From: Bryopsis sp. KO-2023
Taxonomy: Eukaryota > Chlorophyta > Ulvophyceae > Bryopsidales > Bryopsidaceae
Assembly: GCA_030272585.1 (NCBI GenBank)
Contig: BSYQ01000022.1
Coordinates: forward strand, 1 to 59,101
Direction of reading: 5' to 3'
Length of the DNA: 59,101 nucleotides
The notes beneath the pieces were generated by a model that did not search any database, was not told the origin of the DNA, and saw only the letters and a program-made list of their open reading frames with translations. The translations under genes were made by a program, and so were the position numbers. Below are positions 10,342 to 21,870 of the stretch, one piece after another (position 1 is the first letter of the stretch; the number at the start of each line of letters is the position of its first letter).

Positions 10342-11425
10342 TCACTTCAGAATGATGTCGAGTTGATTCTTTGACAAGTTAATATCGGGGGGATGAGGAT
10401 TGGAATGAACTAGGCCACGATAATGCGTCTAAGTTAGTCCATGTTTACGATCGTGTTTTTCGCTAACGAAACCATGTCGGGTGTCAAAGAAGGGCAGATT
10501 ATGTTGCGTGTAGGGTAGAAGCGATGAACTACCGTAATTGCGATAGGTCAAAAAACAATTTCAAGTGCATATTTCGCGTGTTACCATATTTGCATGCCGT
10601 ATAAGATAATAGGAAATCTAGATCGGTTAATCATTAGTCAAAGTAAATTACCCCTTTTGCGTATATTGACATAACATTTTAAGTTCATGAGAACCCTAGC
10701 GAGAAGCACGAGTGATGTGGCGTAAGTTAAAAAGGAAAGACTAAAAGAATAAAATTGGTTGGCGTATTGCGTAAGATTGAGTTGTTCTAGATTGTTGTCA
10801 CAATGAACCAATCAGAAAGGAGCACCTCATCAACTGAAAAATATATGTTCTTTCTCCCACATTGCAACACCCCTAAAAGTGTGAATTATGACAAAGCAAA
10901 CTTCTTTTCGATTTCTCTACATAAAAGAAGATGCAATAAACGAATTTGTCAAGCACGATGGTGTTAGGTGTTAATTTGATAGTAAGAGACCGAGTCTTGA
11001 TTGTGGCGGAAAGTCGGGTCAACGGCATCTTGGTTAATGCACAGCATTTTCAAGCACGATCGAGAAGAAGGGTGAATCACGCACGCTACACAAACTGACC
11101 CTCAAAGTCAGTAAACGAGTTGAAAGGATGCAAAATTCCCTTGAGTTGTGGCCTATTTGCTATTTTGTTTGCACGCAACCTGGTTCGTCGGGAATTGCTG
11201 ACTAGCACTCCTACTCGAGCTATGTAAATTACAAGATCTCCTACCAAGAAAATCACTACATCTTAAAAACAAGAACAGAAAAAACATAAATTGAAAGGTT
11301 TGATTGCTCTACTTAGGATGATATTGCTAATGCAAGAATGGAGCTTGTTGTTGACATGTAGTCAAGTCATTCAAGACGAAGGTTGATTACTTTTATTCTT
11401 TCTTTTTGTCAAATAAAACTTGCAA
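10342..11425. other. Unannotated sequence
   Basis: I find no open frame with coding character, no tRNA-like boxes and no repeats longer than chance. Confidence 0.45.
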
Positions 11426-11690
11426 AATCTCGTGGCTCACCTCCGGGCCTGACGTGCGCGCCGTCGGGCTTTGTGTACGGCTCTAGGCTCACGGGTATGA
11501 TGCCCCTAGGACATAGCGGAACATACACGCCGTGTAGGCTTGCACTTATGGAGTCGGGCGACGTCCCTGTCGACGTCTTGGAGGCTTTCCCCAGGGAACC
11601 AGAAAGCCAGGCACCAATAAAAAGCCCAAGGAGAGGCAGATTTGTCTTGCTTCTTTTTTTATTGTGTGGGGTTAATAGATTTTGAACTAC
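11426..11690. other. GC-rich island with overlapping frames, unidentified
   Basis: About 250 bases are clearly richer in GC than the flanks and stay open on both strands (+ frame 11383-11685, - frame 11720-11409). The change in composition suggests a fragment of an inserted element. No family signature is visible in any frame, so I do not call a gene. Confidence 0.3.
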
Positions 11691-13068
11691 ATTGGTCTGG
11701 ATAGCCCGGAGGGTTATCACCTCTAGGGGGTAATATTGACATTTTTCTCACAAGAGCCAAAAGAAATATTAATTTTTTACAAGGGAGGGTAAGGGACCCT
11801 TACCCTTACTAAGGGTAGTTGTCAAGAAAAAGCATGGACGGTATAAAGGGTATGGTGGTTACAAAAAGTGATGAGGTAGTGAACTGATTTCACATGTTGT
11901 GGGACATGTTATGAAGTATGTGTAATAGGCCCTTTCTCCGACCTTCGCCACCGAACGTTCACACTCGAGCACTCACACGAAGCCGACAAGGTTGTCCTTA
12001 CACAAAACAATCCAAGTCCAAGAGGTCCTAACTTCGAATCCCTAAGTACACGGGGTTTGATGACAGAAACAAACCGTGTGTCCGACTTCTAACTCTACCT
12101 AGCCAATTAGCATCCAAAATTACCGTGTTCACCTTGTCTGCACCGTCAAAGAGTGCATGATTGCAGCTATGGCGGTGGTGGGTTCGAATCCCGCTGAGCT
12201 CAGAGTTCTCTCTCTCTTTTGTTCGTTCTTTTCTTTCGGTTTGTTTCTTTCGTTACTTTTCTGCTACAGTATGTAATTTGTGAAAATATATCATCATAAG
12301 TTAACGAGTCACACGAAAGACATGCCTTCGTTATATACAGTCGTCCCCCGTTATAAGACGTGAAGTATTGAGATAATTGCACATTCATTTGGCTTTGATC
12401 AAGAGGAAAAGTGGGCTTGAAGCCATCAAATATCTACTAGTCTGACTCGTGATGAAATAAAACGAAGAAGAAATCGATTCGAAAGAAGTGTACCCACTTG
12501 AACGACAACACAAGGGCCCTTATGCCACACAACCCCCTTAAGAACGTACTAGGGGTTGACCCATGATCATTGTAAAGAGAGAACGGCTTTACACACGTAC
12601 ACCTTAGATGAGTACTTCACATCCACATCCACGTTACGGTTTTACAAATATTTCGGCGAAAGCATGATAGACAAACGACTCGAGAAGTTTAATGACGTGC
12701 GATATATTGTAAACAAGGGTTGATTTTCATAGGGAGCCCTAGCTCGTAGATAATGAGTTTACAAGTTCCCGTGTAGAACTGCCATCAAAACGAAATATAT
12801 TTACACGAAGTGTCAACGGGCGTGCATATGGAAGGGTATTCAACATGAATTTTTAGCTCACTAGTATTGATGTCCTAAGCCGCTCACACCACCCCTAAGC
12901 CGTACATTACCGCTGTCCCCACTGGGATATTGTTCTATACCATACTTTCGAGACTACGAGAACTATCCCCGTACTTCAAGCACCCTATTGAAGACACACG
13001 TGGTTTCTTTGGCAATAACTCCTCTCGTTCTCTCCCTTTAAAGTTTAGACGTGCTCTGTACCATCCGT
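11691..13068. other. Unannotated sequence with one isolated B-box-like motif
   Basis: Contains GGTTCGAATCC at 12181-12191, a perfect match to the pol III B box (tRNA T-arm), in the context GTGGTGGGTTCGAATCCCGC. No convincing A box or cloverleaf lies upstream, so it is a tRNA- or SINE-derived remnant at most. The rest shows nothing I recognise. Confidence 0.4.
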
Positions 13069-13069
13069 G

Positions 13070-13100
13070 GGTTTCGTGGTGTAGTGGTTATCACGTTAGT
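13070..13100 (+). repeat. 5' half of a tRNA-Val-like sequence
   Basis: The sequence GGTTTCGTGGTGTAGTGG followed by TTATCACGTTAG matches the acceptor strand, D-arm and start of the anticodon stem of eukaryotic tRNA-Val. It breaks off where the anticodon should be: the following bases (TTGAAGTGG) give no anticodon loop or T-arm. This is a half-tRNA relic, 300 bases upstream of a gypsy-like pol. It could be a retro-inserted tRNA fragment or a SINE head. Confidence 0.6.
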
Positions 13101-13374
13101 TGAAGTGGAAAAAATTGAGCGACTTAGAAAAATAATATTTGAGGAATCGGTTCATATTCAGATATGCAAAGAAACATTCAAGAGGGACCAGAAGTTTATA
13201 TGCATGATGCCAGTCAATTTGGGGAATTTTACATAACATCAGTTCAAAACCACAAATTTTGACATATCGAATGCCTCTTTTTTTCAATTCACTCTTCAAT
13301 TCAACGGTTTTTTTGTACCCACAGGTCCTCTCCATTGTGACGTTCCACATCGAAACATCAGGAAATCGCCGATT

Positions 13375-14472
13375 AGTGGTCCTTCTGAAACAAAATTATT
13401 GCTTGATGAAGAAGGAAAATTGCAGGCGGATAGGGTAGTTCGGGAACTCAATTATGAGCCATATTGCTCGCCTGTTTTTGGCGTGGCAAAACGCAACGGG
13501 TCAGTGGGTATGGTGGGAGATTTCCGAGTTTTAAATGCTTGTACTCGGGAACAAAGCTATAATAGGGTTAATCGTGATCACTTGTTTTTGGCTGTTCGGC
13601 CTTTTAGAATAGGTAGCTCTCTAGATCTTCAGGACGCGTTTCATCAAGTGCCCCTCCAAAAAAATATTCGTGATTTATTCGGTTTTAGTATCGGGGGGAG
13701 ATTCTTTCACTATACGAGACTTCAAGTTACACAAACAGCCCCAGTGAATTCCTTAGGGCTCTTGAACCCACTTTGAGAGAAAGTCCATGCGGCAATTTCG
13801 TCGCAAGTTTTGAATTACATGGACGATTTGGTGGTTTTATCTCGTGATTATTCTTCGCATATGGCCGATATACAAGTGATTTTATCGATTTTTGAGAAGT
13901 ATGGCTGGAGAATGGGATCGGAGAAATGTCGTTTTCTGCGCAAAGAGTTTGAGTTTTTGGGACACAAGTTAACGACTTGAGGATAGGAAATGACGATCGA
14001 CAACCTGGGTAAACTGCAAGATTTGGTTCGGCCCACCACTCGGCAACAATGGAGGAAACTACGCAGCTGGTTATTACAGGTTCAGCGGTTTCTTTTCAAC
14101 GGGGCCACAGTGCAACATTTGTTGCGCACTGCGGAGACTCAATCTTCTCAGTCCTCCTAGGAAGCGTTTTTGGAGAGTCTCGCCAATCACATGGTACGCC
14201 TCACCCATTCTAAGGGGTTCACCGGTCTTTCTGTTGCTGTGGATGCCAGTTCTCAGGGCTGGGGGGGAATTCTTATTCAGTCTGGACGAGTAGTGGCATG
14301 TTGTTCCGGTTCTTGGCCGTCGGGCTGGCGTAATTTTTTGTCTAACGAATTGGAAGCCGAGGGTCTTTTGCGGGTTTTACGATGTTTTCGGCCGTGGTTG
14401 TTTGGTCAATCCGTCCAAGTCTATACGGACAATCGTAGTACGGCTAGTTTCCCAAACGTTACGAACTCGTGA
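13375..14472 (+). pseudogene. Ty3/gypsy-like pol remnant (RT and RNase H)
   Basis: Frames joined by eye give RT signatures VAKRNGSVGMVGDFRVLN (13480-13540), SSLDLQDAFHQVPL (13616-13658), FGFSIGGRFFHYTRLQ, NYMDDLVVLS (13813-13842, catalytic YMDD) and EFLGHKL. RNase H follows with VAVDASSQGWGG (from 14233), a NELEAEGLL helix with the catalytic Glu, and VQVYTDN. Stops occur at 13774, near 13978 and at 14158, and there is a shift after 13740. The RNase H layout fits Ty3/gypsy better than DIRS, but the YTDN ending leaves some doubt. No integrase, LTRs or PBS are visible nearby. Confidence 0.8.
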
Positions 14473-15408
14473 TGATTGGAGTTAGAGTAGATTTGGCGAA
14501 TGCACATCTCATTAATCGTCTTAAATACCGAGCAAACTACAAACAAGCAGTAAGAGTTATGACCTCCAATTAATTGAAACAATTAGGTAGTTCGGTGAAG
14601 ACACTTGAGGTGGCCGATTTCATAACGTGTTTCTTAGGAAGAGTTGAAAACAAGTCAACACGATAGAGGTCACATTTGGTCGTATGACTTGCTACCTCAT
14701 GTTACCCTCCTGCATGTCCTTAAATTAAAGATATCCCTTCAGCCCGACAGGTCCTTTTTTGATCTAAAAATAATCCGATTGATCTAACTTTTGGTGGGCA
14801 TGTCCAAACGAGGTGTGTTATGTGTTTTGTTAAGCTTCATTAAAATCTAAAGTCATATAGGCATGATCAACAAAGGAAAACCGATTTCTGTAGTGGATTC
14901 CTAAAGAAAGCTCATTCATGGCTGTATGTTTTTCTTTGACATTTTTCTGCAAGATGCACAGTGTTCTTCGATGTCCATAAAAGCAACCGGAGTGAAAAAT
15001 ATGAAGTAGGGAAGAGTTATGCCTCTCTTTCTGGGACAGCCCCTACCGAATCTAAGTTCGGGTACCGGTGGTCACAAGGTTAAACAACGCCTTCTATTTA
15101 ATCGAGCGATACGTTGTGTTCGTATGTTTTAGCTCTCCGCTTGTACTGAATTTATGTGAACAATATTGATATGTTGATAAACACACGCGCGCTTTTTCAA
15201 CCGGAAAATAAATTGCACCACGCATCATAGTTTTAAACATCCTTCAACTTTGTTGCTTTAATTTCCAAAAATGTGTTCAGGTTCAAGGATTTACACAAAC
15301 CAGGCAAGATATTTTCGGAGGACAACACAACTCGTAGTCTGAGGGCAAGGACGAATCGGGTGGACTATCGAATCTCTTGGATTGTTTCGCTGAAAGAGTT
15401 CTTAAGTA
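14473..15408. other. Unannotated sequence
   Basis: No open frame of note, no tRNA-like boxes and no clear repeats. It may be decayed internal sequence of the gypsy-like element. Confidence 0.4.
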
Positions 15409-15687
15409 CTGTAATACGCAAATCTTTTCGCACTGCTTTATTTTCGCGCGCGGACCAAAGCACGAAAAATAAGGTAGGCGAGAAAAGAGCAGGAACGAAA
15501 ATAAAGCAGGCGGAAAAACCAAGGCTATTCAGGTACGCAAGTTTGTAACTACAGATTATACCCAATCACGCGTTTGCTTTATTTTCGCACTGCTTTATTT
15601 TCGTGCCCATCTGTGGAGACGAAAATAAGGTAGGCGAAAAAAAAGACGAGCGATCCTAAAGCAGCGCGAAAGATTTGCGTATTACAG
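15409..15687. mobile_element. 279-bp TA-flanked MITE
   Basis: Begins CTGTAATACGCAAATCTT and ends with the reverse complement of the same sequence. The inverted repeats run about 32 bp and continue with CGCNCTGCTTTA. TA dinucleotides flank both ends (15407-15408 and 15688-15689), as expected for Tc1/mariner-type insertion. The interior holds further inverted copies of a GGTAGGCGAAAA motif, so most of the element can fold back. The open frames inside are mirror translations without coding evidence. Confidence 0.75.
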
Positions 15688-15689
15688 TA

Positions 15690-16287
15690 TATCTTAAAAC
15701 CGATATTTTCCCCACAATTAGAGTAGTTTCCCCGATTGCGAAATATTAAAACTATTTTTTTCATTGGGACATATGCGTTTCCAAAAGAATTCAATATTTG
15801 GGATTGAAAGAAGTATCGTGAGGAAATCAGTTCTAAGATCACGATGTAACTCATATCTTTTTGAAAGAGACTCGCCTTGGTTCTACTTTACTTTCTATCA
15901 ACAATTTATGGGTATGATTACTTGCCACTTGGGTTTCCTCGGATTTTGAGGACCAGTTTGATTCTGATCACAAGTCTCATCATCGTGTTTTAATTTTTCG
16001 CAAGAGCCGATGACGTTGAAAGAGGTGCAAGAAGATTATGAACATACGGATCAACTTATATGTTTACCGTTTTAGCAAGCATGCGTGTGCAACCATGAGC
16101 GAGCCCCGTCGAGTTTTTGCGACGACGTTCGAGAAAAAACGATGTCCGGGCGAGGCAAGAAATACTGGAGTCTTTTGCGACGTAAGTTAAAGTTTGGCGA
16201 ATAACCATATACCCTATAAGATTTTTGTTTTTTTGACCAAAAAAAGGAAACGAAACTCGAATGTATCTAAAAGTCCCCCGATATTAA
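15690..16287. other. Unannotated sequence
   Basis: Nothing recognisable on either strand; short frames only. Confidence 0.4.
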
Positions 16288-16552
16288 TTCTACGAGGAAT
16301 TCCTATCTACAACGACGACAAATTTTGGCTGCAAGAAAGGGCCAGCTTCAAACTACTACTTCAAGAGCATCGACAAGGGCCTCGAGTACCCGAGAAAGTT
16401 CAAGAGAGACAACACTGTCACGGTGCCTCTTGCGAGAAGACCAAACATAAATGCCTTATTCGGGAGAGCTACTGAAATCGAGGTCGAGGAATTGTACGGG
16501 TGGGCGTCTTTTTTATGTGGTTCTATGAAGCTACCTACTCTTTTTGATGGAT
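16288..16552 (+). pseudogene. Unidentified coding-like tract, no start codon
   Basis: An 88-codon frame, open from a TAA to a TGA at 16550, reads with protein-like composition: NFGCKKGPASNYYFKSI, then a basic stretch YPRKFKRDNTV, then ATEIEVEELYGWASFLCG. There is no ATG near the front. I recognise no family. It lies between gypsy-like fragments and may be gag- or pol-derived. Confidence 0.35.
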
Positions 16553-17318
16553 GATAAAGTTCAATCCACTTCATAATGTTTGATCCACAATAGAATCGTT
16601 CCGAAGGTTCTAAAAAAAAACTCACCACCCACAGCCAATTGATGCTGAATCCAAGGTTGGGTTACTATTGACGTTGTTGAGGTGGGTTATCTATTGAGTC
16701 TTAGTGAGGGAGAAAACGTAATTAGGCAAGTATGAACGATTGGGACGAGAGTTAGCGAGGCAATATGAGCACTATGAGTGTCTCATTATTCTATTGATGA
16801 TGAACAAATATCTAAACGTGCTTTGTTGAGCGTGGGGGTGACGGCGCGAAGGAACACCGCAGGAGAGTTAGAATAACCTTGACAAAATATATATACCTTA
16901 ATATATATAGAGAAAATCCGACCTCCAAAGGTTTGTTTTTGAAACCTCGAATCCAATATTTCCATTTCCTCGCGCTGGAGATGCGCGGCCGCTGAGATGC
17001 TTATCGCTATATTTTGCTCGTTAGAGCTCACTATGATAAGCCATTTTGTAGAGTCTCAAACACCGATTGATATTCTTAACATACAATGGAACAGTTTTTG
17101 ACAATCCGTTTTTCTATCTAGGGGCGCAAGACTTCTTGTCTTCGATTCAAGATCATCAGCGACATTCCTCGGGGAATGTCGTGGCATGCTAAGGACCACC
17201 GATTGTGGTGGAGAAAAAAGCCAAAATTTGGCGTCAAATCGTTTTGGAACGTTGTTTTTAAAGTGATTCGGTGTTGTCCGTTATGTTTTCCTCGGTGTGA
17301 ATGAAACCTCGATAGACA
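16553..17318. other. Unannotated sequence
   Basis: No supported gene. A short alternating AT tract lies at 16885-16910. Confidence 0.4.
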
Positions 17319-17873
17319 ATGCCTCCAAAGAAGTCGATGCAAGTTGAGGAACGAGCGAGTTTGAGGACGGCCCTTGAGCCGATGGTGGCTCGAATCACTG
17401 GATACGAAAGTGGTGAAAAGGTTTGGGCGACAGAGAAGCAAGCGCTGCAGAGTCGCATCGCAGCATTACAAAAAGAAAAGATGAAAGAGAGTAAGGTTGT
17501 ACAAGCGCTTAGAGCTTAATAGGATTTGGTGGTGAAAGAAGTTCTGGATATAGTGAAAAGTTTTATCACGGGTTTGAGCCAGAGTCTATATAAGTTCCAA
17601 TCTGAGTCGGGTCTGATGAAAGAAAAGGAGGTTAAGAATACCAAAAGGAAAGCGGTTGATGGTGTACCCAAAGGAGTATTCATAACCTTCGGAGTGTTTG
17701 ATACTGAGATACTCCAGGTTCTCGATAAGTTGTTTTTAATTTACTTGGTTTCGTATGACTCTACCAGAAAGAAACAAGCGTTATTGCGGAACTTTATTGA
17801 TCTAGAGAGTGCATACAATAGTGTATTTCATTCGACGTGGCTTGGTGAATTAGGAGTCGATTTACTCTATTGA
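17319..17873 (+). pseudogene. Coiled-coil ORF interrupted by a double stop, unidentified
   Basis: The first part (ATG at 17319, 66 codons) ends in a Lys/Gln/Ala-rich coiled coil (SRIAALQKEKMKESK). TAA and TAG follow back to back at 17517-17522. The same frame then continues for over 110 codons (EVLDIVKSFITGLSQSL, a basic TKRKA patch, then LYLV-type hydrophobic segments) to 17873. Keeping the same phase across the stops suggests one decayed gene of about 180 codons. A gag- or ORF1-like origin is plausible but unproven. Confidence 0.45.
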
Positions 17874-18104
17874 TCTTATCATACTACATTTTCTTCTGGA
17901 AAAATGATTTATTATTGCATTCGAAAAAAGAGAGTTTGGACGTTTTCGAAAAAACAAGCCTAAAGTTATCTTCGGTTTCCTTGTGGAAATTGGCGCAAAG
18001 GTGAGAGCAAGTGGGGAAAAATTAAGGTCGGCTATTTCGTCCTTTTCCGTTATTATCTCTCCATCGAAGCATAAAATATCTTATGTTGTCATTAAGGTGT
18101 TACA

Positions 18105-18560
18105 ACATTAGTCTGATACCCCCCCCCTTGCTTGCGATGCCTAGGGGGGTCGAACAGGACCTCCGGGTTTGATAATAAGTACCATGAGAGAGAATCGCTT
18201 TTTGGCATCACCAAGGTGGTTGAATAATTGTTGCTAATTGAGTTATAGAGGTCGACCTCGGCTGGAACCGGAACAAGAACAAATGTGCCAAATAGGATTA
18301 ACGATACTACAATTGATCATCTAGGATGATTGCGTTGCACTCCGGAATTACAGTGTTAAAGAGCTACAGAGCCGCTAAATACCGGCACAAAGCACCCACC
18401 GCACCTCAAGCAGGTGGACCCAAGTTATTTGCAAGATATGCCGCAATAGATCATCCACGGCACAACGTATACCCAGGATACTCAAATAAAACTCCCGGGC
18501 TATTAAAAAAAGACATGGAAAGAGCAAAGAAACGCATTTATATCAATAAACGAAAGAGTT
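18105..18560 (+). repeat. Dispersed repeat family R, copy 1
   Basis: Matches the reverse complement of about 45590-45180 over most of its length. Shared landmarks are TTGCGATGCC, GGTCGACCT, AATTGATCATCTAG, AGGTGGACCCAAGTTA and AAAGACATGGA followed by AAGCAAAGAAACGC. The last part also matches 27000-27100. Identity is moderate with small indels, so the copies are old. The nature of the element is unknown; a gypsy-like RNase H remnant follows at 18640. Confidence 0.75.
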
Positions 18561-18639
18561 TTTGAGATACAATAAAAAAAATTCTAGCAGTCATGGTGGT
18601 CTTTAGACTATTTCGATTTTAGCAATTCGAAACCACTCA

Positions 18640-18914
18640 CTGTATTTTAGGATTCTACTAAGTCGGGTCATGAAGGAGTTTTGTTCCAAGGAAATAAATT
18701 CTTTTGGATGTTTTCGACTGGGAATAGCAAACCGTGGGCTTCCTCAGCCCATGCTAAGCTAGACGGGTATTGTCGAACGTTGAAAGCGTTTAGGCATTTT
18801 TTGTTCAATCACGCATTTCGCGTGTACACGGATAATAAAGTAGTGTTGTTTGGGCACGATGGGAAGAATACATCTCAATTTTTTTGCGGAGATTACACGA
18901 TTTACAGGGCCTAA
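18640..18914 (+). pseudogene. Ty3/gypsy RNase H fragment
   Basis: A short frame includes GNSKPWASSAHAKLDGYCRT, then LKAFRHFLFNHAFRVYTDNK. This matches the gypsy RNase H pattern in which a Glu/Asp-bearing helix (ELxAxxxALKxFRHYL) is followed by FxVxTDxK. The catalytic Glu position reads Asp (KLDGY). The fragment ends at 18914, with no integrase after it. Length is about a third of a normal RNase H. Confidence 0.6.
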
Positions 18915-20950
18915 GGCTGAAGGCACAAAGACGACCGAACAGGTTGGGATGGCGGATAACCATTAAAATGCAGTTTAATAAAAAAGCATTTTTGTGGTAA
19001 TTTCTTTTTATTGTTGGAATCGAGCGGAAGGGGCGGGTTAAAAGGAAGTGGGAGCTGAATGAGCTTAGTTTTTACCAAAGGAAATTTTTAAGTTTTGGGG
19101 GGGATTAAAATGAAGATGTGGATGCTTGAGAAGACGGTCACCTAAGATGGCTTGTCCATACTCAATCCCAACCTGACCTTTGATCAATTTAGTTCCCGAC
19201 GCACACATAAATTGAACCCGAATTTGTTGATTGCGTTCAATCTTGTTTCAAGACTTTCTCACTAGAAAACACTCGACGATCAAAGACGATTATGAGCCAT
19301 ACCTCGATTAGGCTATTTATGTAGTATCAAATCAATCGACGCTCGGCTATTTGTATACGACTTTTGTGGGTTTCTTAGATAATTTTGACATAGTCGGTTT
19401 CCCAAAACAGGTATGGTTTAGGGATATAAAGGAAAATATGTGGCGACCTCAACTCCCCCTACGTCTCAAGGGAAGGGATATCACATCGTTGATTGTGGAT
19501 TTTTGCAATAAAATTAATTATATTATTAACTCTTTTTTCTTTGCTACTAACTTGTTGAATGTATGCTTTTGGGTCGGGATCAATGGGGCCACCGACTACG
19601 AGTTGCAAGAAAATTTATCATGAATAACATGCGATCTGAAGATGAAATTTATATCGATTAGGTTCCCTTACGTAAAATTTTCTTAGTGTGTTCAACGACA
19701 ATTTTCCGGCTCGCGAACGTGATTACAAAAACAAATAATATAGTCATGTTTTCTTATGATATTGTGTTGTTTTTTTCAACCATGTGTTTTTATGGGATTG
19801 ATTGCAAGAATGACCCTGTCCTCCACGGATTGAAGGAAAGGAGTTGATAAAAAAAATATGGTTGAAGTCAGGTATCGTAAGTATATTCGATGAAAAAGCA
19901 CAAAAATTATATAGGCAAGAAAAAAAAAACCAATATAGATACCGGAAAAATGCTAATTATTTTCACAATATGTCATAAGCATTCTACAGATGTTACGTGT
20001 TCCAATTAAATTTGAAAGTATAGCAAAGTTGGTAGTTGATGAGGTGAACAACCCATAGGGCCTTTAGTGGTTGCGTTCCCCAATTTGGATACGGTATGTG
20101 GGAAGCTCTTTGCTGTCGATGCCTTGTCGCAGATTTGGATGGAAGCATGGCAATATGCCGGCAAATCATACGGACCCTTCAAAGGAATGGTACGAATCCT
20201 ATAATGGTTGCTACATGTGTTTTTGGTTTCCCTTCCTGCGTTTTTTCCTTATTTCGAGTTTTCGATTAATGCGACTGGCTTTGATGATAACACATTTATT
20301 ATTTCAGAGTTCAAGATCAAAGTGTGATCGACATCGCTTCTCAAGCAATTATGGGGGGCTAGAAACACGAAAGCGACCGGTGAATATTTACCAGCATTTT
20401 TTAGAGGGAGGAAGAGACTTGGCTAGCCAAGGCTCGTACAATAGACGAGCTCCTATTGGAAGGGGGATCTCTGGCAACTTTTGGGTTTTTAATTTAAGCA
20501 ACCACTCTCGGTCAGAGGTTCATTGCCCCTCCGCGAGGAACCCCTCATGTTGAACGGCTGGAATACGATACCAATTATCTCTCTTCTAAGTCGAGAATAT
20601 TAAGTAATCTGTCGCACTTCGAATCTCTTAAATACTGTAATAAAGTGTCATATAGCTCGAGACTTCCGAGTTACACACTCAAGATCTATAACGTATAATA
20701 TTATATAACGTTCACGAAGCAATGTGAGAACTGGCTGAACACTCCATACATTATGCAGAAACGCAACCCGAATTTGAAAATTGCGGCGTGTGCTATTCAA
20801 GCGGTGGCTCTTAGTCGTCTGGTTGTGTCGGAATGAGGTTTGCGTGCATGGGAAATGTGTGGAGCGAACGTGGAAGAAACTCGGGAGCACTTTGTGGTGA
20901 GACCAACCAGTCAGCCAAGGGGCGTTTTTGAAAGAAGAAGGAGAACAAAA
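18915..20950. other. Unannotated sequence with decayed frames
   Basis: Two longer frames (19351-19623 and 20071-20553) have no recognisable family features. Another frame near 20405-20500 reads EEEDWLAKARTIDELLLEGG and looks locally coding. The stretch probably contains further decayed mobile-element code. No RNA genes seen. Confidence 0.35.
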
Positions 20951-21011
20951 AGAGAGAGGAGCATGTTTATAGGAAACTCCATGGCTTGAGGAAACCTTAC
21001 GCCAACTCGAT

Positions 21012-21173
21012 ATGGATTTCATGGACGAGAAGATGAAAGTGTTTACACCATTAGAGATGGACGATTGCGACGCGTATTTCCACATTTGCCAGAGGTATGA
21101 CTTTTTCGTGGGAACCGAGCTAGAGACAGTTATGGGTAACCGAAACCAAGCCCTTTCGAGGAAAGCGGTTTGA
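21012..21173 (+). CDS. Small ORF, 53 residues, unidentified
   Basis: ATG at 21012 opens a frame rich in acidic residues: MDFMDEKMKVFTPLEMDDCD, then AYFHICQRYDFF. It looks more protein-like than its neighbours. It is too short to classify and could be a fragment of an older gene. Confidence 0.25.
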   Translation: MDFMDEKMKVFTPLEMDDCDAYFHICQRYDFFVGTELETVMGNRNQALSRKAV

Positions 21174-21639
21174 TTTGGGCTTTGAAATCACGAGTATTGG
21201 GGGATACGATGTAGGAGACGTGTAAACTTTAATCATTCATTAAAGCGAAAAAACGTGCACAATATTTATTAACTTGTGCGAAAAAACGAACGTGGGCATG
21301 GAAGAAGAAGAGGTACTTCAGCATGATGGCGTTACAAGTTCAACGAACAAGACGAGAATGGAAAAACGTATTTTGATTTTACCAAAACGACATTAGTAGC
21401 TAAGGGGTCGATGATGATTATTTTCGATTTACGAAAAGCAATTAAGAATGTTGAAGAATTATCTTCGCTTCCTTATTACAGGCTTCTCAATATTTTATAT
21501 AATATCAATGTTACCTCCAATTTACATAGTGGAGTTGAAGATTTATTTTTTTTTACCCTTGTTTTCGAAGTTAGATTTTTTTCAAATTGTTTCTTTTTCG
21601 ATTTTTTTTTTTTTTTTTGAGTTCTTTATGGCAAAGTTT

Positions 21640-21870
21640 TCTTCACATACACCTACGTGTCTACCTGAATTTCTGGGACTAGAATATATTTCAAAGAGAT
21701 AAAAGTGCCAGCCGACATCGGATTGCAAAGACAAGGAGATAACGAAAAACCGATAATTTTGTACAAGTACAACGCCACTCTTTGGTGGTTGTGACTTGGG
21801 GTTTGATTCCCCGAGGTGGCAATTAAGAAAGAAAATCCGTTTCACGTATTGCAACAAAAGGATCAATTTT
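21640..21870 (+). repeat. Dispersed repeat family R, copy 2 (3' part)
   Basis: Shares with 27740-28060 the order CACGTGTCTACCTGAA, then ATATTTCAAAGAGATAAAAG, GTGCCAGCCGACA, and a tRNA T-arm-like TTGGGGTTTGATTCCCCGAG at about 21797-21816, followed by GTTTCACGTATTGCAACAAA. The T-arm-like hairpin has a 5-bp stem and 7-base loop. A poly-T run lies upstream at 21605-21619. Confidence 0.65.

Noticed and set aside
9878..10345. Continuation of LINE copy 2 pol
   Set aside because: The RT palm should follow LLKPGRDL but the sequence changes character at once; the fragment fits DUF6729 better, though a zinc-knuckle reading of the CxxC remains open.
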